Of a stretch of DNA of 28,902 nucleotides, positions 15,044 to 22,030 are shown piece after piece. The translations under genes and the position numbers were made by a program. The notes beneath the pieces are model-generated. The model was not told the DNA's origin. It saw nothing but the letters and a program-made list of their open reading frames with translations, and searched no databases. How positions within the stretch are numbered: position 1 is the first letter of the stretch; each line of letters starts with the position of its first letter. The stretch spans positions 1-28,902 of the forward strand of contig CAZTOK010000016.1 in assembly GCA_964615445.1 (NCBI GenBank), given 5' to 3'. The stretch is from JALRBM01 sp964615445. Its GTDB lineage: Bacteria > Patescibacteriota > Saccharimonadia > Saccharimonadales > Saccharimonadaceae.

Positions 15044-15072
15044 ATTGTAACAGAGAAACGCATTTGAATCAA
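15044..15072 (-). promoter_or_regulatory. rpsU operon promoter (TTGATT-N17-TACAAT)
   Basis: -35 TTGATT (15067-15072), 17-bp spacer, -10 TACAAT (15044-15049). Predicted +1 is at about 15037, two bases before the rpsU ATG. Confidence 0.75.
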
Positions 15073-15090
15073 CTACTGTTTTATATGAAA

Positions 15091-15142
15091 TGAGCCCACT
15101 CTGAAGGAGTGTTTTTCGAAAAGAAGGTCTTTTCGAGGCTCA
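15091..15142. other. Three-way-junction-like intergenic structure
   Basis: An outer stem TGAGCC/GGCTCA (15091-15096 with 15137-15142) encloses two hairpins: CACTC/GAGTG (15097-15111) and TCGAAAAGA/TCTTTTCGA (15116-15136), with a T4 joint between them. All arms are perfect, so either strand could fold. It lies between the unknown 78-aa gene and the rpsU promoter. It may end transcription of the upstream gene, although no U-run follows on the reverse strand. Confidence 0.55.
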
Positions 15143-15165
15143 ACTTCAAAGAGGGGCTGGGGATA

Positions 15166-15402
15166 TCACGGACTCTCAAGGAGGCCGGGTACTATACTCG
15201 CAATATAATTACGCAAGGTCATTTGAGTTAACTCAGAGTTTCTGTTAGTATGTACAACTTTAAGCCGTGGACCGTCCACATCCTGCGCAAAAAGAACGTT
15301 TCCTATTCCAGCCATTCGAGAGAGAGCGAGTATTAAGTCATCTTGGACGTCTCGAGAAGGTACATAGTTAATTGCAAACTCAATTGTTGTCTCGATGGCC
15401 AT
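15166..15402 (-). CDS. Small hypothetical protein
   Basis: 78 aa, family not recognised: MAIETTIEFAINYVPSRD..., then DLILALSRMAGIGNVLFAQD and LKVVHTNRNSELTQMTLRNY. It looks like a compact alpha/beta domain with no membrane segment and no cysteine. It is well supported as a gene: GAGGTG Shine-Dalgarno 5 nt before ATG 15402 and its own promoter at 15441-15469. It sits alone between recJ and rpsU. Confidence 0.65.
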   Translation of the reverse strand: MAIETTIEFAINYVPSRDVQDDLILALSRMAGIGNVLFAQDVDGPRLKVVHTNRNSELTQMTLRNYIASIVPGLLESP

Positions 15403-15440
15403 CTTTCACCTCACAAGAGACACTGAGCTGTACGTCCTTT

Positions 15441-15469
15441 ATCATACTGCCAGTACAAAAGGTTGGCAA
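15441..15469 (-). promoter_or_regulatory. Promoter of the 78-aa gene (TTGCCA-N17-TATGAT)
   Basis: -35 TTGCCA (15464-15469), exact 17-bp spacer, -10 TATGAT (15441-15446), just after the recJ stop codon. Predicted leader is about 32 nt. Confidence 0.65.
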
Positions 15470-15476
15470 GGAACTA

Positions 15477-17102
15477 TCAGGTTTCTAAATGAAGAAGTTG
15501 ACCTTCAATGTTGCGCCTACCACGCCATTCATTAACAGTAGGTCGAAACCAAATCGTAACGTACTCGCCTGGCTCGACAAAAAAGTGCGCCTGAGCATTA
15601 AATGCTAAAAACTGCATTGTCGCCCCTTTTCTATCTTTCAACTCTAGCTTTACGTGCTGGCTATCTGCCCCCATGCGGCGCTGATTAATCACCAAAAGAT
15701 TGGCTATTTTTAAAATTGGTTCAGGATTACCGTTGCCGAATGGTTCAAGAAGAAGCAATTGCTCCAAAAAATTTTCATTCACTTCTTCAAGGTACTCGAT
15801 TGCCACGTCCTCCTTCGGCAAGAGAAGAGCCACCTGATTAGCAAACTTTTGCGTGCGGTAAAATTCGTTTACTCTCTGTCGAAACGCAGCAATATTTCTT
15901 GTCGGAAGGGTGACACCAGCTGCCAATTTATGGCCGCCGCCTTTTATAATAATATCGTCTGCTGCCCGAATTGCATCAGCCGCGCTAAAATCGCCATAAC
16001 TTCGTGCTGAACCCTTAGCTTCTTCACCCATTTCCTGCAAGACATACGTTGGCTTTTTATACTTCTCCAGCAATTTAGCCGCCACAATGCCAATAATACC
16101 GTGGTTCCAATCTGAATGACTCACCACAAGCACCGGATCATTCTTATACCGTTCCGCCTGTTCTATCGCTGCCTTGAAGATCCTATCTTGATCCATCCGC
16201 CTCTTTCGATTCAATTCGTCAAGAAAGCCTGCCTTCTCAAGGGCTACCATACCCTCCGTTGCTCGAAGCATCTCTAAGGCGTGCTCTGCCGTTTCCAGAC
16301 GACCCGCTGCATTCATACGCGGGCCCAACCCAAATCCAAGCGCCTTAGCGTTCACCTTCTCAGGTTCTACTGCCGCTATCGCCATGAGCGCCTTTAGCCC
16401 GGACCGCCGTGTTTTTGCAAGAACTTTTAACCCCCAGTACACATTAGTACGGTTTTCGTCTACAAGAGTTACAACATCACAGACTGTACCGAGTGCTACC
16501 AAATCAAGCAGCCACTTTTCTTGCCCAATCGGTAAACCATCAAGCCGCGTCTGCAGAGCCTGAACCAACTTAAATGCTACACCGACACCGGCTAAGTCAA
16601 TAAATGGATATTCGTGACCTGGTCGCTTTGGATTAATCACCGCAACCGCTGGCGGTTGCATAGGTGCTACATTGTGGTGATCAGTTACAATCACATCTAC
16701 ATCCAGTTCATTCGCACGAGTAATCTCTTTCTCACTTAAACTACCACAGTCAACTGTTACAATCAGCCGCGCACCGCTTTGAGCGATCTTTTCTATCGCC
16801 TCAATAGTTAGCCCATACCCCTCTACAAATCTATTAGGTATGAATGCGTCAACATAGCGAAATCCAAACGACTCAAATGCATCCAGTAAAACCGTAGTGG
16901 CCGTAAGGCCATCAATATCATAATCTCCATAAATCGTGATTTGCTCCTGCTTCTCACGCGCCTTCACGAGTCGCTCAACTGCTTTTTGCATATCTGGGAG
17001 TAAAAAAGGATCGTGCCTAGCATCATAATCTGGCGACAAAAAAAGCTCACGCGCTTCGCCCTCAAGCCCGCGAGCTTTCAAAATTTGCTCAAAAAGCGTC
17101 AT
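15477..17102 (-). CDS. recJ: Single-stranded-DNA exonuclease RecJ
   Basis: 541 aa, DHH/DHHA1 phosphoesterase. The order of motifs is GDYDIDGLTA (59-68), VDCG (117-120), VTDHHN (139-144), GPRMNAAGRLE, then DHHA1 GGGHKLAAG and a C-terminal OB-like domain (about 440-541). RecJ degrades single-stranded DNA 5' to 3' in mismatch and recombinational repair using two metal ions, and the Asp/His ligands are intact. ATG 17102 overlaps the upstream winged-helix stop by one base (TAATG), so translation is coupled. It is somewhat shorter than E. coli RecJ, mainly at the N-terminus. Confidence 0.95.
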   Translation of the reverse strand: MTLFEQILKARGLEGEARELFLSPDYDARHDPFLLPDMQKAVERLVKAREKQEQITIYGDYDIDGLTATTVLLDAFESFGFRYVDAFIPNRFVEGYGLTIEAIEKIAQSGARLIVTVDCGSLSEKEITRANELDVDVIVTDHHNVAPMQPPAVAVINPKRPGHEYPFIDLAGVGVAFKLVQALQTRLDGLPIGQEKWLLDLVALGTVCDVVTLVDENRTNVYWGLKVLAKTRRSGLKALMAIAAVEPEKVNAKALGFGLGPRMNAAGRLETAEHALEMLRATEGMVALEKAGFLDELNRKRRMDQDRIFKAAIEQAERYKNDPVLVVSHSDWNHGIIGIVAAKLLEKYKKPTYVLQEMGEEAKGSARSYGDFSAADAIRAADDIIIKGGGHKLAAGVTLPTRNIAAFRQRVNEFYRTQKFANQVALLLPKEDVAIEYLEEVNENFLEQLLLLEPFGNGNPEPILKIANLLVINQRRMGADSQHVKLELKDRKGATMQFLAFNAQAHFFVEPGEYVTIWFRPTVNEWRGRRNIEGQLLHLET

Positions 17103-17401
17103 TAGAGTTCAGGCGACTGACGTTTTGGACGCGCCGCATGTTGCTGCGATTTAATCACGATACTCTGAAGTTCTTTAAAGATAGGAAATTGCTTGTTCGT
17201 CGAATAAATTTTAGTGTTTCCCTGCTTTTCACTCAACAAGAAACCCACTTTTTCAAGTCGTTTCAACTCACGCTGGATATTGCCAGGATCTTCCTTAATT
17301 AATTTTGCAAGTCCTCGTACATGCGTATGAAAATCGGGGTATTTAGCATAAACCACCACGATTTTTCGGCGTACTCTTGAGGTAATAAAAACGTCTATCA
17401 T
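17102..17401 (-). CDS. Winged helix-turn-helix protein (ArsR/MarR-like)
   Basis: 99 aa. A winged-helix pattern is visible: VRRKIVVVYAKYPDFHTHVRGLAKLI (helices 1-2), then EDPGNIQRELKRLEKVGFL (recognition helix) and the wing LSEKQGNTKIYSTNKQFPIF. No metal or effector residues are seen and the tail is basic. AAGGGA precedes ATG 17401, and a promoter lies at 17443-17472. It is coupled to recJ by TAATG, so it might control its own operon. The target is unknown, and the family match is at fold level only. Confidence 0.75.
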   Translation of the reverse strand: MIDVFITSRVRRKIVVVYAKYPDFHTHVRGLAKLIKEDPGNIQRELKRLEKVGFLLSEKQGNTKIYSTNKQFPIFKELQSIVIKSQQHAARPKRQSPEL

Positions 17402-17442
17402 AGCTTCCCTTATTTAACTCACTGTCATTCCCGTTGCTTTTT

Positions 17443-17472
17443 ATTCTACACTTTTTTGCCATATGTTTGCAA
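17443..17472 (-). promoter_or_regulatory. Promoter of the wHTH-recJ operon
   Basis: -35 TTGCAA (17467-17472), 18-bp spacer, -10 TAGAAT (17443-17448). Leader about 35 nt. The -35 is itself a 6-bp palindrome. Confidence 0.55.
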
Positions 17473-17477
17473 GTCAC

Positions 17478-18134
17478 TTAGCGCCAATTCAGAACAATTT
17501 GGTTAATCTTTGCAATCGTATCCTCATGAGACGGAATATCATTCTGCTCATAATAATGATTTGTACCCATGTAATTTTCTTTTACGTCAAGCACGTGTAG
17601 TTCATCCGCCATAATATGAAGCTTATCAACAGCAGGTACACTTGCAACTGGCGTTGCTACCACTAATTTATGAATACGGATAGGTTTCAAAAAGTTAACC
17701 GCCACGTCAAGCGACGCACCATTATCCAGCCCATCCGCCACAAGAATAACTGTATGATCACGCAGCATATCATTATCAATAATGCCTCCATCACCAAGCA
17801 GCCGATTTAGTTTCTGAAATGCCTCGCGCTTTTGCTCCTCAAGGTAGCCATGAAATTCACCAGTATACTCTTCAATCTCCCCAGCACTAAACATTCCGTT
17901 ATACGTAAAGCCGCCATCTTGAGACACTCCTCCAAAACTTGTACTCTCTCCAGGTACTGCAATGTCTTCAATCAAAAGCATCGTCAGTATACAGTGGAGT
18001 GCACTCGCAATCTGCTCGCCGACTTGTACCGCACCGTCACTCAGTGCCACAACAATGCAGTTTTCATACCGATATTCATCTACTAGTTGAGCCGCGAGAA
18101 TCTGACCGGCCTGAGCACGACTTTCAAAATACAT
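17478..18134 (-). CDS. Phosphoribosyltransferase-fold protein
   Basis: 218 aa. N-terminal YFESRAQAGQILAAQL and VVALSDGAVQVGEQIASAL resemble the type I PRTase core (DR-AG-LA-L ... LS-GGV-V--EIA). A PRPP-loop-like segment is VADGLDNGAS (132-141), where active enzymes usually have two acidic residues and a T-G-A-T ending. KLVVATPVAS then matches the following strand. The PRPP loop has a degraded DD pair, so the substrate and even the activity are uncertain; this stand-alone family is often only called putative phosphoribosyltransferase. There is no Shine-Dalgarno; the predicted leader is about 8 nt from the shared divergent promoter with priA. Confidence 0.7.
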   Translation of the reverse strand: MYFESRAQAGQILAAQLVDEYRYENCIVVALSDGAVQVGEQIASALHCILTMLLIEDIAVPGESTSFGGVSQDGGFTYNGMFSAGEIEEYTGEFHGYLEEQKREAFQKLNRLLGDGGIIDNDMLRDHTVILVADGLDNGASLDVAVNFLKPIRIHKLVVATPVASVPAVDKLHIMADELHVLDVKENYMGTNHYYEQNDIPSHEDTIAKINQIVLNWR

Positions 18135-18148
18135 ATGTTTAGTTTAGC

Positions 18149-18156
18149 AGTATACT
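18149..18156. promoter_or_regulatory. Bidirectional promoter with shared palindromic -10 (AGTATACT)
   Basis: The palindrome reads TATACT on both strands: forward 18151-18156 for priA, reverse 18149-18154 for the phosphoribosyltransferase-like gene. Forward +1 falls one base before the priA ATG (18164); reverse +1 near 18142 leaves about 8 nt before the ATG at 18134. The -35 elements are weak on both sides. Confidence 0.6.
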
Positions 18157-18163
18157 GATAACT

Positions 18164-20107
18164 ATGCACTACTACGAGGTTGCTCCAAGCCAAATCGTCC
18201 GAATAGACACCACCACTCTCACCTACGCTTCAGAGTCTTCGCTCCTTCCCGGTCACATTGTGACTATTTCTGTAGGCAAAAAAACCATGTACGGTGTCAT
18301 CATACGCGAAGTAAGTCAGCCTTCTTACGAAACAAAAAAGGTCCTTTCCCTTATCGAGTCAGCCCCCATTCCTCATCCTCTCATCTCACTAGCCATTTGG
18401 CTTAGCTCTTATTACGTCACCCCACTCCCTACGGTTCTTCAAACAGTTCTTCCCCGTGGCCTGCAAAAAACTCGACGAAAATCATTTTCAGATACCAAAA
18501 AGACTTCTTTCAGAATCCGAACAAAAAAAGTATTCACAGAAGAGCAACAACATGCACTTACTGAAATTAACGCAGCATCTCCTGGCTCGATCCTTCTTCA
18601 TGGCATTACAGGATCTGGAAAAACATATGTATACATAGAACTCGCAAAACAAATGCTTGCACAGGGCAAATCAGTTATTTTACTTGTTCCAGAGATTGCG
18701 CTCACATCCCAACTTGTGGATGAATTTTCCCAGCATTTTAACTCTATTATCCTAACCCACTCCAAACAGACGGAAGCAGAGCGACACCTAGCTTGGCGTG
18801 AAGCCTTGTACAGCACCCTACCTCGCATCATCATAGGACCCCGCTCGGCACTTTTTCTGCCTCTTAATAACCTCGGACTTATCATTATCGACGAAGCTCA
18901 CGAGCCAAGCTTTAAACAAGAACAATCACCTCGCTACTCAGCCCTTCGTGCCGCAAGCACACTTGCTAGTTATTACAAAGCCAAGGTCATATTTGGTAGC
19001 GCCACCCCTTCAATTACAGATTACTACCTTGCAAATCATTCAAATCGTCCCATTGTTCGTATGACAAAATCTGCACGTGAAGATACGGTCAAGCCAACAG
19101 TCACCCTTGTCGATATGACTCATAAACAATCTTTTAGAGAGCACCGATTCTTGTCGAATACATTATTAGTTCACATCAAAAAAGCCTTAACCAACCACCG
19201 GCAAGTACTCATATTTCATAATCGTCGCGGAAGCGCTTCAACAACTTTGTGCGAAAATTGCGGCTGGACAGCACTTTGTCCTAATTGCTTTGTACCATTC
19301 ACATTGCACGCGGATAATCACCTTTTACGCTGTCACATTTGTAATACCGCCCAAAAGGTCCCTACTAGTTGTCCCGTATGTAACTCGATTAATATTATCC
19401 ATAAGGGCCTTGGCACAAAGCTTATTGAGTCAGAACTCAAAAAACTTTTTCCAAACACGATCATAGCTCGCTTTGATGGCGATACAGCCTCAACAGAAAC
19501 CGTTGAGCAAAAATACAAACAGCTATACGAGGGTGACATCGAGATCATCATCGGCACTCAAGTTATTGCTAAGGGTCTTGACCTTCCAAATCTGCGAATT
19601 GTTGGTGTTATTCAAGCAGATGCCGGACTGAGCATTCCTGAGTACGGCTCAAGTGAACGAACGTTTCAACTACTCGCCCAGGTTATCGGCCGCGTTGGCC
19701 GGTCGCATCATCCAACTCAGGTTATCGTACAAACCTACCAACCCACTCACCCTGCCGTTATCGATGGCCTCACGCAAAATTATGAACACTTTTATTCTCA
19801 TACGCTAGCCGAACGAAAAAGGGGTGCTTTTCCACCCTTTACCTATCTACTGAAACTCGTCTGTATATATAAAACCGAAGCAGCCACAATTAAAAATACT
19901 CAGAAACTCGCTACTGAATTACGACAAAAGGTGCCCAACTATGTTCAAATCCTCGGGCCAGTTCCTTGTTTCTATGAACGCCAACACGATACTTATCGTT
20001 GGCAACTCGTCGTTAAATCGCCAAAGCGCGCTGACCTCGTAAGCCTGCTCGAACACCTTCCTAGGTCACACTGGCAGTTCGAATTAGACCCCATCAGTCT
20101 ACTTTAG
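18164..20107 (+). CDS. priA: Primosomal protein N' / replication restart helicase PriA
   Basis: 647 aa. N-terminal 3'-DNA-binding and winged-helix region (about 1-120), then SF2 helicase: Walker A GITGSGKT (147-154), DEAH (243-246), GSATPS, and a helicase-C part with QVIGRVGRS. Eight cysteines in four CxxC pairs (C363 to C406) bind two zincs, as in PriA. It reloads the replisome at collapsed forks. It is about 85 aa shorter than E. coli PriA, mainly N-terminal. It lacks a Shine-Dalgarno; TATACT ends 7 nt before ATG, so it is probably leaderless. def follows after 33 bp with its own promoter. Confidence 0.96.
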   Translation: MHYYEVAPSQIVRIDTTTLTYASESSLLPGHIVTISVGKKTMYGVIIREVSQPSYETKKVLSLIESAPIPHPLISLAIWLSSYYVTPLPTVLQTVLPRGLQKTRRKSFSDTKKTSFRIRTKKVFTEEQQHALTEINAASPGSILLHGITGSGKTYVYIELAKQMLAQGKSVILLVPEIALTSQLVDEFSQHFNSIILTHSKQTEAERHLAWREALYSTLPRIIIGPRSALFLPLNNLGLIIIDEAHEPSFKQEQSPRYSALRAASTLASYYKAKVIFGSATPSITDYYLANHSNRPIVRMTKSAREDTVKPTVTLVDMTHKQSFREHRFLSNTLLVHIKKALTNHRQVLIFHNRRGSASTTLCENCGWTALCPNCFVPFTLHADNHLLRCHICNTAQKVPTSCPVCNSINIIHKGLGTKLIESELKKLFPNTIIARFDGDTASTETVEQKYKQLYEGDIEIIIGTQVIAKGLDLPNLRIVGVIQADAGLSIPEYGSSERTFQLLAQVIGRVGRSHHPTQVIVQTYQPTHPAVIDGLTQNYEHFYSHTLAERKRGAFPPFTYLLKLVCIYKTEAATIKNTQKLATELRQKVPNYVQILGPVPCFYERQHDTYRWQLVVKSPKRADLVSLLEHLPRSHWQFELDPISLL

Positions 20108-20121
20108 ATTTCTTACTTTCA

Positions 20122-20132
20122 TCTGTTATAAT
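20122..20132 (+). promoter_or_regulatory. def promoter, leaderless arrangement (TGtTATAAT)
   Basis: Extended -10 with TGT directly before TATAAT (20127-20132); the -35 is weak (TTTAGA at 18 bp). 8 nt separate the hexamer from the ATG at 20141, so the leader would be about 2 nt. Confidence 0.65.
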
Positions 20133-20140
20133 ATAACGTA

Positions 20141-20716
20141 ATGAAAAAAGAAGATATTATTAGGCTGCCGAACCCTCATTTACGTCAAAAATCAGAACGC
20201 ATTCACGTAATCACGGACGAGATTGTCACTTTAGTCAATGATATGACCAACGCCTCTATTGATTGGGAAAACTCTCGGCCCCACGAAATCAGCGCCGCGC
20301 TAGCTGCCGTACAAGTTGATGCCCTAAAACGCGTCATCATTGTACGAAGCGACTTTGACGACAAAGAGACAAGGGAGTTTATTGCTCTTATCAATCCTGA
20401 GATCGTTAAATACGAAGGTGAGATTCTCAACGATTACGAAGGATGTCTTAGCATAGACAAAATATACGGGAGCGTACCACGCCATTCAAAAATCCGACTC
20501 AAAGCACTCGATATCGATGGAAAAGAAGTACGTTTTAAGGCAGAGGGCTATCTTGCCCGGGTAATCCAACACGAAATCGACCATACAAACGGTATTATGT
20601 TTATCGATCATATCCGCGAGCAAATAGATGCTTTTTATACACTCGATGAGAAGGGCGAGCTACAACCACTTAACTATGACAAACACATCCGCGAAAATCA
20701 TCTTCTTTGGCAATGA
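20141..20716 (+). CDS. def: Peptide deformylase
   Basis: 191 aa. Motif II EGCLS (100-104) and motif III QHEIDH (143-148) provide the metal ligands C102, H144, H148 and catalytic E145. Motif I, normally GxGLAAxQ, reads ISAALAAVQ (50-58): Leu, Ala, Ala and Gln are kept but both glycines are lost. It removes the formyl group from new N-termini, complementing Fmt encoded by the overlapping next gene and Map at 13060. The C-terminal extension (about 155-191) is the stretch that overlaps fmt. There is no Shine-Dalgarno; probably leaderless. Confidence 0.93.
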   Translation: MKKEDIIRLPNPHLRQKSERIHVITDEIVTLVNDMTNASIDWENSRPHEISAALAAVQVDALKRVIIVRSDFDDKETREFIALINPEIVKYEGEILNDYEGCLSIDKIYGSVPRHSKIRLKALDIDGKEVRFKAEGYLARVIQHEIDHTNGIMFIDHIREQIDAFYTLDEKGELQPLNYDKHIRENHLLWQ

Positions 20717-21581
20717 ACGTCTCGTTAGTGGACTAGAAAAAGCAGACACTCCTGTATTAAAAGGACTAATAGAGCATGGCTATGATATATGCGCTATTAT
20801 CTCTCATCACAGCAACTCTACTTCTCGCAATTATCGTAATCTTGAAGTAGGCGAGGTGGCCAAACAGTATAATATTCCGCTTCTTCTCCCTAAAAAACCT
20901 GGCGACATTCTAGATGAAATTGCCAGCTTTCAAGCTGATGCAGCAATTCTTGTTGCTTATGGCCGCATCATTCCTCAAAAAGTAATTGATCTTTTTCCAA
21001 AAGGCATCATAAACATTCACCCCTCTCTCCTTCCTAAATATAGAGGGCCCACTCCTATCGAGTCAGCAATTATTTCAGGTGATAAAGAGACAGGCGTCTC
21101 CATTATGAGGCTTGCTGCAGGTATGGATTCAGGTCCTATTTATAAGCAGTCACACCTTCAACTCGTTGGCACGGAGAATAAATTCGACGTATATAAAGCA
21201 TTATCACAGCAAGGAGCCACATTACTCCTAGATACACTCCCCTCTATTTTAGATGGGACATTGCATCCTCAACCACAAAATGAAACAAAAGCTACATATA
21301 CGCATCTTCTTACAAAATTCGATAGCCTACTTCCTCTTGAGACTCTTTCGGCGCAAGAAGCAGAACGGCGTATACGCGCCTACCTTAACTTTCCAAAATC
21401 AAAAGTACTATTCAATGGTAAACCTATCATTGTTGTAAAAGCACATATTTCCAAGGATAAAAAAACACCGCTGGACTATGTATGCCAAGACGGTGAATTT
21501 TTATCAATCGACGAGCTTATTGCTCCAAGTGGAAAGCTAATGAATGCTCAGAACTTTCTTCGTGGTTATGCAGCAGCCTGA
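20676..21581 (+). CDS. fmt: Methionyl-tRNA formyltransferase
   Basis: 301 aa. The formyl-transfer core is intact: NIHPSLLPKYRGPTPIESAI carries the Asn-His pair and the SLLPxYRG folate-site loop, and GMDSGPIY supplies the catalytic Asp. A C-terminal OB-like tRNA-binding domain follows (about 205-301). It formylates Met-tRNA for initiation with IF-2 (infB, 23602). ATG 20676 aligns with the usual start of the family (KIIFFGNERL corresponds to the RIVFxGTxxF strand); an upstream in-frame ATG would lie deeper in def. It overlaps def by 41 nt, and its 3' end overlaps the convergent DUF5663 gene by 16 nt. Confidence 0.94.
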   Translation: MTNTSAKIIFFGNERLVSGLEKADTPVLKGLIEHGYDICAIISHHSNSTSRNYRNLEVGEVAKQYNIPLLLPKKPGDILDEIASFQADAAILVAYGRIIPQKVIDLFPKGIINIHPSLLPKYRGPTPIESAIISGDKETGVSIMRLAAGMDSGPIYKQSHLQLVGTENKFDVYKALSQQGATLLLDTLPSILDGTLHPQPQNETKATYTHLLTKFDSLLPLETLSAQEAERRIRAYLNFPKSKVLFNGKPIIVVKAHISKDKKTPLDYVCQDGEFLSIDELIAPSGKLMNAQNFLRGYAAA

Positions 21582-22000
21582 GCGCCACCAACAATCGCAT
21601 CACGATTACTCATGATCTCCTGTTTTAATTCCTCAAGCACTTGGCTGACTACCTCTCTGTAGTTTGGTCGGTTAATGCCGAGCCATTTCAGTGAGGCATA
21701 CTCTGCAAGTATAATGGCCTCGGATGTATTTGGTGGGACATTCTGACGAATTTGGACAAAAGCAGGGTCATTCTGATAGTCAGGTGCGTATTGAGTAACC
21801 CATGTACGCACCTTGCTTTCGTCCTTATCTACAAAAGATTCAAACTCTTTTAGCTGTGCGTCTGTCAATCCTTCTGATAAACGCACTCCTACCCGCATTT
21901 CTAATTCGCTGTAAATATGTTCTTTAAAGGCTTGCTTCTGATCATCAGGAAGTTGATCTAAGCCTAAGTCTTTTAAGAATTGATCATCTATTGCAAACAT
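21566..22000 (-). CDS. DUF5663-like protein
   Basis: 144 aa, acidic and helical. The N-terminal part DDQFLKDLGLDQLPDDQKQAF then the RVGVRLSEGLTDAQLKEFE segment matches the DUF5663 layout that I know mainly from CPR bacteria. The C-terminal part contains WVTQYAPDYQ and LEELKQEIMSNRDAI. Function is unknown. AAAGGG lies 7 nt before ATG 22000. It follows the acidic-repeat membrane gene by 30 nt, so the two are probably co-transcribed. Its 3' end overlaps fmt on the other strand by 16 nt. Confidence 0.75.
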   Translation of the reverse strand: MFAIDDQFLKDLGLDQLPDDQKQAFKEHIYSELEMRVGVRLSEGLTDAQLKEFESFVDKDESKVRTWVTQYAPDYQNDPAFVQIRQNVPPNTSEAIILAEYASLKWLGINRPNYREVVSQVLEELKQEIMSNRDAIVGGAQAAA

Positions 22001-22030
22001 CTATCTACCCTTTCGATGCTATTTTGCTAC

